This document shows, piece after piece, positions 1 through 6,969 of a stretch of 29,298 nt of DNA. Where the stretch lies: assembly GCF_024708915.1 (NCBI RefSeq), contig NZ_JANJXQ010000212.1, positions 1 through 29,298 of the forward strand. The letters run 5' to 3'. The DNA is from Thiobacillus sp. (GTDB lineage Bacteria; Pseudomonadota; Gammaproteobacteria; Burkholderiales; Thiobacillaceae). A model generated the notes under the pieces. The model had not been told where the DNA came from and ran no database searches. It was given only the letters and a program-made list of their open reading frames with translations. Numbering within the stretch: the stretch's first letter is position 1; every line of letters begins with the position of its first letter. A program made the translations under genes and the position numbers.

Positions 1-1
1 G

Positions 2-880
2 CTGCGCCTGCTGGGCGAAATCCTGCGCCACAGCCTGTTCAATCTCCAATCCAGCCAGCGAGCCTTCCAGGTGGGAGAGCAGCACTACGACATCGGCAAC
101 GACGTGTTCGAGGCCATGCTCGACCCCAGCATGAGCTATTCCTGCGGCTATTGGCACAACGCAACCGGGCTGGCGGATGCGCAACAGAAAAAGCTCGACA
201 TGATCTGCCGCAAGCTGGAATTGCAGCCCGGTGAACGCCTGCTCGAAATCGGCTGCGGATGGGGCGGACTGGCGCATTTCGCCGCGCAGCATTACGGCGT
301 CGAGGTGGTCGGCATCACCGTCTCGAAAGAACAGCAGAAACTGGCGCGCAAGCGCTGCGCCGGCCTGCCGGTATCGATCGAGCTGATGGATTACCGGGAT
401 CTCAGCAAAAAATTCGACAAGGTCGTTTCGGTCGGCATGTTCGAACACGTCGGCCCGAAAAACTACGCGATCTATTTCGATACGGTCCATCGCACGCTCA
501 AGGATGACGGCCTGTTCCTGCTGCACACCATCGGCAGTTCCGTCACCTCGCCGAAGACCGACGCGTGGATCGACAAATACATCTTCCCGAACGGCAAGCT
601 GCCGTCGGCCAAAGAGATTGCATCGGTCCTGGAACGCCGCTTCCTGATCGAGGATTGGCATAACTTCGGTCCGGACTACGACCGCACCCTGATGGCCTGG
701 TGGGACAACTTCGAGCTGGCTTGGCCCGGCCTGCAGGAAAAATACGGCGAGCGTTTCTACCGCATGTGGAAATACTACCTGATGAGCTGTGCGGGCTTCT
801 TCCGTTCTCGCCAGGGGCAACTCTGGCAGCTGGTCCTGAGCAAGACGGAAAGCGAGCGGGTGTATCGTTCGGTGCGCTGA
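2..880 (+). CDS. cfa: Cyclopropane-fatty-acyl-phospholipid synthase, C-terminal part (5' end outside window)
   Basis: The protein transfers a methylene group from S-adenosylmethionine to cis double bonds of membrane phospholipid acyl chains, at the inner membrane surface. The frame is open from base 2, so the start lies upstream. About 293 residues are visible against ~380 in E. coli Cfa, so roughly 90 N-terminal residues are missing. Visible family landmarks are GEQHYDIGND, the DPSMSYSCGYW segment with the conserved Cys, the SAM-binding LEIGCGWGG (bases ~238-267), FEHVG with the conserved Glu at 443-445, LLHTIGS, YIFPNGKLPS and DWHNFGPDYD with the conserved Tyr. These match the known bicarbonate and active-site residues of the family (Cys, Glu, His, Tyr). 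A GTG at 71 is an internal Val codon, because homology continues upstream of it. No frameshift is seen. Confidence 0.95.
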   Translation: MRLLGEILRHSLFNLQSSQRAFQVGEQHYDIGNDVFEAMLDPSMSYSCGYWHNATGLADAQQKKLDMICRKLELQPGERLLEIGCGWGGLAHFAAQHYGVEVVGITVSKEQQKLARKRCAGLPVSIELMDYRDLSKKFDKVVSVGMFEHVGPKNYAIYFDTVHRTLKDDGLFLLHTIGSSVTSPKTDAWIDKYIFPNGKLPSAKEIASVLERRFLIEDWHNFGPDYDRTLMAWWDNFELAWPGLQEKYGERFYRMWKYYLMSCAGFFRSRQGQLWQLVLSKTESERVYRSVR

Positions 881-1014
881 GGCGCACGAGAAACCATGCG
901 CCGGCGCGGCCTGGCCCGGCGCAACCGAAACCGCGACGCCCTCAGGCGGCGGCGCAATCCAGGGCGCGTAACGCCAATTTCACGCCCTGACGAGATCAAG
1001 AAAGGAGGTGGCGC

Positions 1015-1215
1015 ATGAAGATGAAGCTGCCTACCCATTACATCCGCCAAGTCGAGGAGCAGGCGCTCAATAATGGCGCCCCTTGGCTGGTGTACGGCAG
1101 TCTGGCCCGCGATGAGACCTTCATTGCCATCGACGGGCGCAAGTACCCGGCGAGCATGGCTGTGCCGATCGATCAGCCCAACGACTCCGCCAGGGAGAAC
1201 CCTCCTCGGAAATGA
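1015..1215 (+). CDS. Small hypothetical protein, 66 aa
   Basis: I do not recognise this protein. It begins MKMKLPTHYIRQVEEQALNN and contains WLVYGSLARDETFIAIDGRKYPAS, then a Pro/Asn-rich basic tail. It has no signal peptide or membrane segment. Support for expression is a near-perfect Shine-Dalgarno AAAGGAGGTG at 1001-1010, four bases before the ATG. A second in-frame ATG lies two codons later. It follows cfa by 134 nt on the same strand and is convergent with the GST-like gene. Hairpins follow its stop. It could be a conserved small protein of this lineage; coding status rests on the ribosome site, open frame and position. Confidence 0.55.
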   Translation: MKMKLPTHYIRQVEEQALNNGAPWLVYGSLARDETFIAIDGRKYPASMAVPIDQPNDSARENPPRK

Positions 1216-1282
1216 CGGGCGAACGCGAAGCCGCGATGAATTCGCCCGGATCCGCGGTGCGCTTCCGCGGTCGCAGCGGATC
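1216..1282. terminator. Two adjacent hairpins between convergent genes
   Basis: CGGGCGAA (1216-1223) pairs with TTCGCCCG (1241-1248), and GATCCGC (1249-1255) pairs with GCGGATC (1276-1282). They fill the 78-nt gap between the 66-aa ORF and the minus-strand GST-like gene. There is no T run, so intrinsic termination is uncertain; they may act as a bidirectional or Rho-assisted end. Confidence 0.35.
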
Positions 1283-1293
1283 GGGGCTGCGGG

Positions 1294-2085
1294 TCACAGG
1301 CCCAATTCAAGGTCGCTTGCGCTGTGCCGGTACTTGTCCTTCGGCGGCCATGGACGGCCGCGCCAGTCGGGTTCGAAGGTAAAGGACGATTGCCTGCGGC
1401 CAGGAAGCAACGCGCCGTTGCCCGCCCCCTTGGCGTAGTCGTAGTAAAGCTTGATCACTTCTTCCCTGGCCACCTGTTGCGCAGCCGGATGCGCGACGCA
1501 GGCGTCAATCCACTTGCGCACGCGCGCGTACCGGTCATCGTCGGGCAGCTCGAAGCTTTCGTAATACTCCAGAAGCCAGAAGCGCTGGAAGAACGGCGTG
1601 AACACGGTTTCCGCCCAGCCGAATTCCTCGAACAGAAACGGGCCGGCAGGCGCATGCTCCAGCAGAAAATCGTCCAGCTGCGCATACTGCTTCAGCATGC
1701 CTTCCCGCAGGGCTTCGCGGCGCGCGGGATCCTGATTCATCAGCCAGCCGTAGCCGAGGGAGAAGAAATCGCCATCCATCCGCGTCAGCATGTTCTCCAC
1801 CGCGCGCCGGTAAGGATCGCGCTGGGCAACCGGACGCTCCGGGTAAACATCCTCAAGGTACTGCAGTATCACCAGGCTTTCCTTGATGAGCTGCCCGTCG
1901 GCGGTCTCCAGCACCGGCAGCGCCGTCGTACCGCGGGTCTTTTGCAGCATCCAGTCGGGCCGCGGGCGGGTGATGTCGATCGCCCGGAAGTCGATTTCGT
2001 CCCGACGGCCTTTCAGCGTCAGCAGGATGTTCAGCCGCTGGCAAAAAGGGCAGGCGGGGATGAGATAGACGGTCGGACGGTTCAT
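1294..2085 (-). CDS. Glutathione S-transferase family protein (CPFC, omega-like N-terminus)
   Basis: This is a 263-aa soluble protein with an N-terminal thioredoxin-fold GST domain (residues ~4-80). It shows VYLIPACPFCQR with Cys12 and Cys15, then the cis-Pro motif TALPVLE and the glutathione-contacting segment IKESLVILQYLED. An all-helical C-terminal domain follows (~90-230). A Cys at the active site suggests glutathione-dependent thiol transferase or reductase activity, as in omega or DHAR-like GSTs, rather than classical conjugation; this is inferred. The frame is open upstream to 2238, but homology begins at the ATG at 2085, so that start was chosen. The last ~30 residues (after GNGALL) look like a lineage-specific tail. 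It is transcribed away from the DUF2173-like operon across a 255-bp gap in which I see no convincing promoter pair. Confidence 0.85.
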   Translation of the reverse strand: MNRPTVYLIPACPFCQRLNILLTLKGRRDEIDFRAIDITRPRPDWMLQKTRGTTALPVLETADGQLIKESLVILQYLEDVYPERPVAQRDPYRRAVENMLTRMDGDFFSLGYGWLMNQDPARREALREGMLKQYAQLDDFLLEHAPAGPFLFEEFGWAETVFTPFFQRFWLLEYYESFELPDDDRYARVRKWIDACVAHPAAQQVAREEVIKLYYDYAKGAGNGALLPGRRQSSFTFEPDWRGRPWPPKDKYRHSASDLELGL

Positions 2086-2340
2086 GGTTGCGGTGTGGGG
2101 AGAGGTTGGTGGGCGTTGGTTGTTCAAATGCAATTCTGTGTCCGCATTGCCGGAATGCCGGATTGGCATTCCATCGATGGGCGCTGCTGTCGCAACGATT
2201 CTACCCAGTGCCAGGAACTTCAGCCAGAAATGGGCCATCGTTCCCGGCCTCCGGGAAGGTCATGGCCGCGAGTAGTCAGGGAAAAATATTGATTACTACC
2301 TATACTCGTTTTCAGGTCTGGACGTTTTTTTGGGGGTGTC

Positions 2341-2727
2341 ATGTCGAGAACATCCGAGCTGGTGAAACTGCCCGGCACTGTGGCCGCCGGCCTCTTCTCC
2401 CGAAAGGGTTTCCTGGAAGAGTTCGAGGGGACGTTGACCCAGACCGAAGCCGAAGAAATGGCAGGCCTGTGCGCGGCCATTACGCTGACCATGGAAATGC
2501 AGGGCCGCCTGCTGGGCCGCCTGGCCGATCAATCGGGATGGGATGACTGCTATGGCTGGGTGACGTGGGGGCCTGAAATGTCCATCGTCGCGATTCACGA
2601 CAGCCTGTGCGTCGTGCAGGGAGGACAGGCTTCATTCAATCAGTTGGTCAAGGCCATGACAGAGTCGGCTGGCACTGAACCGATCAAACCAGGCGGAAAA
2701 GGAGAGCCAAATGCCGACATTGGATGA
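2341..2727 (+). CDS. DUF2173-like (roadblock/LC7-resembling) protein, copy 1
   Basis: This 128-aa soluble protein is the first of three tandem paralogues. The shared pattern is an N-terminal L..LPGtVAAglFS, a G.L.e..G segment, a helix with LCAAiTLTMEMQGRLL, then GWdDCYGWVTWGPEMSIVAIHD and GGQASFNQLV. All three copies show a hydrophobic strand, a Cys-Ala helix, a GW...GW strand pair and a closing SFN-like helix. The assignment to DUF2173 is from memory of the family and is moderate. No enzymatic motif is visible. A purine-rich GGGGGTG lies just upstream of the ATG. It ends with a ~17-residue tail whose codons run 17 nt into copy 2, suggesting translational coupling. A TATACT hexamer at 2301-2306 could be a -10 element, but no matching -35 is seen. 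Confidence 0.65.
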   Translation: MSRTSELVKLPGTVAAGLFSRKGFLEEFEGTLTQTEAEEMAGLCAAITLTMEMQGRLLGRLADQSGWDDCYGWVTWGPEMSIVAIHDSLCVVQGGQASFNQLVKAMTESAGTEPIKPGGKGEPNADIG

Positions 2728-3043
2728 ATTGATGTCTTTGCCGGGCGTATATGGTGCGATCGAGTTTTCCTGCACTGGCGAGCTGGGCCAAATGCGCGGC
2801 GATCTGGAGCGGGATTTTGCGGAGCTTGTTGCGCAGATGTGTGCCGCCAACATGGCGATTTACCGGATGCAGGCGACGGGATGGACGAAATTGACGGGGC
2901 GGCAAGGATTTCTGCCCGAACGCGGTTTCGCCTTCGTGACCCTGGATCATGTGGTGATGGGCATGAACGGCAACGCGGTTCTGGCGCACGGCAAGGATTT
3001 CGATTACGACGCGGCTTACCGGCGCTTCAATGCCGCTGTCTGA
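2711..3043 (+). CDS. DUF2173-like protein, copy 2
   Basis: This 110-aa paralogue of the flanking genes reads MPTLDELMSLPGVYGAIEFS, then a GELGQMRGDL turn, a helix QMCAANMAIYRMQATGW, and GFLPERGFAFVTLDHVVMGMNGNAVL, ending with DYDAAYRRFNAAV. It is the closest of the three to the DUF2173 pattern as I remember it. It overlaps copy 1 by 17 nt; its ribosome site (AAAAGGAGA) lies inside the copy 1 coding sequence. The product should be cytoplasmic. Function is unknown. A role as a small homo- or hetero-dimerising scaffold like roadblock/LC7 proteins is only a structural guess. Confidence 0.72.
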   Translation: MPTLDELMSLPGVYGAIEFSCTGELGQMRGDLERDFAELVAQMCAANMAIYRMQATGWTKLTGRQGFLPERGFAFVTLDHVVMGMNGNAVLAHGKDFDYDAAYRRFNAAV

Positions 3044-3072
3044 GCCGGCGCCCGCAAAAGGAGAATGGCATC

Positions 3073-3408
3073 ATGCCGGATTTGGAGAGCCTGACGATGC
3101 TCAAGGGTGTCGTTGCCGTGCTGCGCTTCCATGACGACGGGACGCTCGCGGAGGCCGCAGGCCGCGTGGATCAGGTCGACCTGCAACTGGCGGCCGAGTT
3201 GTGTTACGCGAATGGCCGCATCGTGCACCATGGCAGCGATATGCTCGCGACCCTTTCCGGCACGGTAGGCTGGCCGCCGCGGGGCTGGATGATGATGGGA
3301 GACGAACTGTCCGTGTGCGCAGTTGCGGAAGTGGCCTGTTTTGTCCGCAATCGCGAGGTGTCTTTCAACGAAGTGTTTTGCGGCCTGACGGAAGCGGCCA
3401 GGGCATAA
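3073..3408 (+). CDS. DUF2173-like protein, copy 3
   Basis: This 111-aa third paralogue reads MPDLESLTMLKGVVAVLRFH, DDGTLAEAAGRV, a helix LAAELCYANGRIVHHGSDML, TVGWPPRGWMMMGDELSVCAVAE, then EVSFNEVFCGLTEAARA. The ATG at 3073 was chosen because it aligns with the MPTLDEL start of copy 2 and follows an AAAAGGAGAATGGC ribosome site; the frame is open further upstream but without homology. It is 29 nt downstream of copy 2 in the same operon. Its stop lies inside a dyad shared with the convergent cyclase gene. It is Cys-richer than copy 2 (LCYAN, SVCAV, VACFV, VFCGL), but the cysteines are not spaced like a metal site. Confidence 0.7.
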   Translation: MPDLESLTMLKGVVAVLRFHDDGTLAEAAGRVDQVDLQLAAELCYANGRIVHHGSDMLATLSGTVGWPPRGWMMMGDELSVCAVAEVACFVRNREVSFNEVFCGLTEAARA

Positions 3409-3426
3409 GCCGGCCGGCGCTTATGC
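3403..3426. terminator. Hairpin spanning both convergent stop codons
   Basis: GCATAAGC (3403-3410) and GCTTATGC (3419-3426) form an 8-bp perfect stem with an 8-nt loop. The stop codons of DUF2173 copy 3 (TAA, 3406-3408) and the minus-strand cyclase (TAA, 3421-3423) both lie in the stem. There is no T run on either side, so it is at best an atypical bidirectional terminator. Confidence 0.4.
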
Positions 3427-4557
3427 GGCATGCGTTCGATTGCGGCCCAACGCCTTGGACTTGTAAAGGGCCTGGTCCGCCCTGCTCAACAAGGCATCCA
3501 GGGAGTCGTCCTCGTCCAGCCATTGCGAAATGCCGATACTGACCGACCAGGCTATGGACGCGCTTTGCCTGCCCGTTTCATGGAAGCGATTCGCAACAAG
3601 CAAGGCCTGTTCAAGGTCGGTGTCGGGGAGAATGGCCATGAATTCATCTCCCCCGAAACGCGTGAGCTGGTCCGATCCCCGGAGAGAGGCTTTGGTCTTC
3701 TTCGAGAAGTCGACCAGAATCCTGTCGCCTTCGAGGTGGCCGTGCGTGTCGTTGATATCCTTGAAGTTGTCCAGATCAAAAAGCATGATCGACAGCTTGC
3801 TGCCATGGCGCGCGGCACGGGCGGTTTCCCGCTGGAGTTCTTCAATGGCCGCGTTCTTGTTGAGGCACTGGGTCAGGCCATCGTGGCGGCTGATGAATTC
3901 CAGGTCCTGCCGCAGCTTTTCGGAAGCGAGCATGATGCAACCGATCGTACCGAGCGGAATCGTGATGGCAGGTACCGCGATATAGACAAGCTGCGAGGCC
4001 GCGGCGTCGAAAAGGCCGGCTGGCGGATCGAAGCCGAGGGCCAGGGCGCCCAGGCGCACGACTCGCGACCCGATCATGATGGTCAGCGAGAAGACCAGCA
4101 CATGGCGTCCCGAGGTTTTGGGCAATGCCTTCAGGACCAGAATCAGCAGATCCAGAACGACGGCAAGCGTGAACAAAACCTGGGTCGCAATGCGCACCCG
4201 GATATCGGGCTGAACGTACGTGAACCAGGCAAACAAGGCGACGTACGCGAATACGAACAGGAACAGCAGTGCGCGGCCGAATCTCGGCGGCGTTCCCGAA
4301 AACTTCCGGGTGCCGATGTTCATCGCCATGAGGGCGATCAAAAGCATCAGGTTGGGCAGCACGATGCTGAACAGATCCGGGATGCGGTCCCGCGCGATGA
4401 AGAGCGGAAAGCACAGCGCGATGACGAGCGCGGCCGCGCTCCATTCGCGCAGGCCGTGTATGGTTTTGGGATAGGTCCGCGCAATGACCAGCAGAACCCC
4501 ACTCATGGCCAGCGCCACGAAAAACGAAATGAATAAAACGATCAAGGGCGGGTTCAT
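3421..4557 (-). CDS. Membrane-anchored diguanylate cyclase (GGDEF)
   Basis: The protein converts two GTP to cyclic di-GMP at the inner membrane. Of 378 aa, residues ~1-205 form six or seven hydrophobic helices (starting PPLIVLFISFFVALAMSG) with no recognised named sensor domain. A linker and DGLTQCLNKNAAIEELQRE lead into the GGDEF domain (~215-375). The signature RFGGDEF is intact (GGDEF at 302-306), and RGSD at 293-296 lies exactly five residues before it, the position of the inhibitory I-site. Both catalysis and product feedback should therefore be possible. No EAL domain is present. The start is an ATG. It is convergent with the DUF2173-like operon and 327 nt downstream of the next minus-strand gene. 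c-di-GMP control of motility would fit the nearby flagellar locus, but that link is inference. Confidence 0.92.
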   Translation of the reverse strand: MNPPLIVLFISFFVALAMSGVLLVIARTYPKTIHGLREWSAAALVIALCFPLFIARDRIPDLFSIVLPNLMLLIALMAMNIGTRKFSGTPPRFGRALLFLFVFAYVALFAWFTYVQPDIRVRIATQVLFTLAVVLDLLILVLKALPKTSGRHVLVFSLTIMIGSRVVRLGALALGFDPPAGLFDAAASQLVYIAVPAITIPLGTIGCIMLASEKLRQDLEFISRHDGLTQCLNKNAAIEELQRETARAARHGSKLSIMLFDLDNFKDINDTHGHLEGDRILVDFSKKTKASLRGSDQLTRFGGDEFMAILPDTDLEQALLVANRFHETGRQSASIAWSVSIGISQWLDEDDSLDALLSRADQALYKSKALGRNRTHAA

Positions 4558-4883
4558 GTGCGATGGGGGCTTGTGTTCTGTTGTCCGGCTGCGGGGCGCA
4601 GTCTAGCGCAACGCGAAACTTTCGCCTGCGAACGGCCAGATCGCCGCAGTTTCAGCCGGCGTCCTGCCGGATGCGGACACGCCGTCGACGCGGCTCAGCT
4701 TGCGGCAGCGCGGCTTGTTCCGGAATGGTGCGAAGGCATGGTGCCCGAGGGTGCAGGGTTCCGGAAGGAAAGCCGGTCCGGCCCGTCCATGACCGCGCGG
4801 TGCGGGACGGCAGCAGGCGCCGCATCCGGCGGCCCACCACGTCCCGAAAGCGCGGACTGTTGTTTATGTCCGCGCCGGCGCCG
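4558..4883. other. 326-bp intergenic region, upstream of the diguanylate cyclase
   Basis: I see no convincing gene here. Open frames on the plus strand run antisense through the next gene and lack family features. A short perfect dyad GCGAAA-C-TTTCGC lies at 4613-4625, about 55 nt upstream of the cyclase start, and could be an operator. No convincing -35/-10 pair was found. The rest is GC-rich without clear structure. Confidence 0.4.
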
Positions 4884-5300
4884 CTATCCGGACGGCTTGC
4901 GGCAGAGCGGCCCGTCGACCGGGTTTTCGACGCCTTGCGCAATGGCGCTGGCGATCTCGTGGACTTCGTCGGGGGTGAAATGTTCGAAAAGGCGGCGCGC
5001 AACTGGCGGGGGGATGCGAACGACGCGGGTCGTGCCGTCCGCCAGCGTCACCGCGACGCCGGCAACGTGGTGGCTGACCAGTTCATCGTCCGCTTCGGCG
5101 AGCAGCATCTGCTCGTCCATGATCGATTCGTACTCGGCCTCGACGGCCTCCTGCTGTTCGGCGGCAAGCCCGTCCGGCAGTTCGACCACAAAGCCCGCGA
5201 TCGTGTCCGGCCGCATCGTGCTTGCGATGCCGCGCCTCGCCGCGAACTTCACGAAACGGTCGCGCAGCGCCTCGTTGAAAAACATGTATTCGAAACCCAT
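4884..5300 (-). CDS. Conserved-looking hypothetical protein, 138 aa
   Basis: I do not recognise a named family. The protein starts MGFEYMFFNEALRDRFVKFA, continues with an acidic helical middle (AEQQEAVEAEYESIMDEQ) and ends with a small strand-rich part (VAGVAVTLADGTTRVVRIPP) followed by VARRLFEHFTPDEVHEIASA. It has no signal peptide or membrane segment and is likely cytoplasmic. A TTG lies two codons upstream, but the ATG at 5300 is preceded by AGCGAGGA at suitable spacing and is preferred. It lies 93 nt downstream of the methyltransferase gene on the same strand. The codon pattern and lack of internal stops fit a real gene. Confidence 0.75.
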   Translation of the reverse strand: MGFEYMFFNEALRDRFVKFAARRGIASTMRPDTIAGFVVELPDGLAAEQQEAVEAEYESIMDEQMLLAEADDELVSHHVAGVAVTLADGTTRVVRIPPPVARRLFEHFTPDEVHEIASAIAQGVENPVDGPLCRKPSG

Positions 5301-5393
5301 CGGCAATCCTCGCTGCCTTGTTGCAAGGCAAGGCTACGAGAATAAACGCCCGCGTCGCCGCGTGGCAAGCGGACGGCTCCGCCGCGGGGCCCG

Positions 5394-6044
5394 CTATGTG
5401 CCGCTGCGCCGCGCCGTCATCAGGAACACCGGATAGTCCCGCGCCGCGCCCGCGTTTTCCTTGGCAATGCTGAACACGGTCTGGAACCTCACGCCGGTGA
5501 AACCAGCCTGCACGGCGCGCAGGCCCAGGTCGGCGCGGTCGAAGCCATGGTGCACGTCGACCGCCGGGCCGTGAAACGAGCCGTCTTCCTGGTCCAGGTC
5601 GGCGATGCACAGATAGCCGCCGGGCTGCAGCAGGTCGTGGAAAATGCGCAGGATGTGGTCGGTGTCCGGCACGTGGTGCAGCGTCATCGAGGTGACGATG
5701 AGGTCGAAGCGCTGCGCCGGCGGCGGGTCGGCGAGCAGGTCGAGCTTCATCGGCTTCATGTTGCCGATCCCCTGTGCCGCGATCTTCTCGCTCACCACGT
5801 CGAGCATGCCGCTCGAACTGTCCGCCAGCAGGATCGCGCCGAGCGCGTCCCCGAGCGGGAAGGAAAGCAGGCCGGTGCCGCAGCCGTAGTCGAGGGCGCT
5901 CATGCCGCGATGCAGGGGCACGCTTTCCCGGATGGCCTGGGCGATCTTTTGCCCGCGCTCCCGGAATACCGGGTTGTCGTCCCATTGGCGGGCCTTTGCG
6001 TCGAAATGTGTGGCGTCGAGCCTGATCGGTTGGTCGCTGGTCAT
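5394..6044 (-). CDS. Class I SAM-dependent methyltransferase
   Basis: This 216-aa cytoplasmic enzyme has a Rossmann-type methyltransferase domain of the Methyltransf_11/UbiE-like kind. Motif I is ALDYGCGTGLLSFPL (~50-64), the acidic loop is ADSSSGMLDV, motif II is FDLIVTSMTLHHVPD, and motif III is LLQPGGYLCIADLD. The substrate cannot be read from sequence; HHVPD and LQPGG are shared by many small-molecule methyltransferases. The ATG at 6044 is the first plausible start. The gene sits between the 138-aa unknown and cytochrome b561, all on the minus strand, but the 245-bp gap upstream, with its inverted repeat, suggests its own promoter. Confidence 0.85.
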   Translation of the reverse strand: MTSDQPIRLDATHFDAKARQWDDNPVFRERGQKIAQAIRESVPLHRGMSALDYGCGTGLLSFPLGDALGAILLADSSSGMLDVVSEKIAAQGIGNMKPMKLDLLADPPPAQRFDLIVTSMTLHHVPDTDHILRIFHDLLQPGGYLCIADLDQEDGSFHGPAVDVHHGFDRADLGLRAVQAGFTGVRFQTVFSIAKENAGAARDYPVFLMTARRSGT

Positions 6045-6102
6045 GATGCGAATGATAAACGCGATCCTGATGTTTGCTTCAGTGCGGCCTGCGGCGAGCG
6101 GA

Positions 6103-6193
6103 CTTATTGATTCGGCCAGATGAAGTTTGAAGTGGCATCGAGGTTCAGCTTGCTTGGACTGTGTGTGGCAGCGCGGGAGGCCGAATCAATAAG
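6103..6193. repeat. 91-bp segment bounded by 15-bp perfect inverted repeats
   Basis: CTTATTGATTCGGCC at 6103-6117 is repeated in exact reverse complement at 6179-6193, enclosing 61 bp with no significant ORF. It lies 59 nt upstream of the methyltransferase start and 96 nt downstream of the end of the cytochrome b561 gene. No flanking direct repeat was found. It could be a miniature element or a pair of operators. Confidence 0.6.
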
Positions 6194-6289
6194 CATTGAA
6201 AACAGCGTTCTATTGAGACGGGCCAGCGAACCGGTCAAAGCAGGATGCCGTGAGAAATACAGGGCGGGTTCAAACATCATCGGGCCGTG

Positions 6290-6847
6290 TCAATAGTCCC
6301 GTCCGGGAAGCATGCGCATCAGCGTGTCGTCGCGCTTGATGTAGTGGTGATACAAGGCGCCCACCACATGGCCACCGATGAGAACATAGCCTGTTGTACC
6401 GACGGCTTCATGCAGTCCCTTGAGCTGTTTTGCCAGGGCCTTGTTTTCGTCGATCAGCGCCGGCAGTTCCAGGCCGAAGAACGGGATCGGCTTGCCGGCG
6501 GCACTGAGTACCAGCCAGCCGGTCAAGGGCATGCCGATCATCAGTACGTACAGCGCAAGATGCAGCAGCCTGGAAGATAGTCGTTGCAGCCTCGGCGGCG
6601 GCGGACGGATGGCGGGCGCCGGGCCGGACAGGCGCGTCGCCAGCCGCAGCCAGGCCAGCGCGAACGCCAGCATGCCGAGCATGAAGTGCCAGGTCTTCAG
6701 CGCCTCGCGGGGGTCGCTGCCTTTTTCGAACAATTGCCGCAATTCGATGCTTGCGTAGACGGCGACGAATAGCAGCAGCATCAGCCAATGGAACCCGATG
6801 GAAGAAGCGCGGTAGCGGCTTGCAGGGGACTTCCCATTCGCGAGCAT
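6290..6847 (-). CDS. Cytochrome b561 family protein
   Basis: This 185-aa inner-membrane di-heme b-type cytochrome has four transmembrane helices. In E. coli, members of the family (CybB) oxidise ubiquinol or react with superoxide. The four expected heme-ligand histidines are visible with family spacing: His20 (IGFHW) and His54 (KTWHFMLGM), 34 apart; His146 (GLHEAVG) and His160 (IGGHVVGA), 14 apart. These match the 34- and 14-residue spacings of E. coli CybB. The segment MIGMPLTGWLVLSAAGKP and the C-terminal ALYHHYIKRDDTLMRMLPG are typical. It is transcribed apart from the dioxygenase upstream (122-nt gap). It is orphan, with no partner such as a YceI protein in the window. Confidence 0.93.
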   Translation of the reverse strand: MLANGKSPASRYRASSIGFHWLMLLLFVAVYASIELRQLFEKGSDPREALKTWHFMLGMLAFALAWLRLATRLSGPAPAIRPPPPRLQRLSSRLLHLALYVLMIGMPLTGWLVLSAAGKPIPFFGLELPALIDENKALAKQLKGLHEAVGTTGYVLIGGHVVGALYHHYIKRDDTLMRMLPGRDY

Positions 6848-6969
6848 CGTTTTCCCTTTGCGTAAGATCGACAGGCGACAGCATTGCGCACGATGCTTAG
6901 GGATTCCTTAAGAGAAGAGGGATGCGGCGAAGCCCGCGGGCGAGGCGGGTTGTCCGAAGACCTGCCGGC

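Noticed and set aside
3430..4536. 368-aa plus-strand frame opposite the diguanylate cyclase
   Set aside because: The minus-strand frame contains intact RGSD and GGDEF motifs and membrane helices; the plus frame has none of these.
4613..4640. GAAAGTTT on the minus strand upstream of the cyclase, resembling the extended sigma-28 -35 box
   Set aside because: At the required 11-nt spacing there is no GCCGATAA-like -10 element.
4563..5345. Plus-strand open frame beginning with a lipobox-like MGACVLLSGCG
   Set aside because: The rest is Arg-rich low-complexity sequence antisense to the 138-aa gene, with no ribosome site and no export-like continuation; it is a shadow of GC-rich coding on the other strand.
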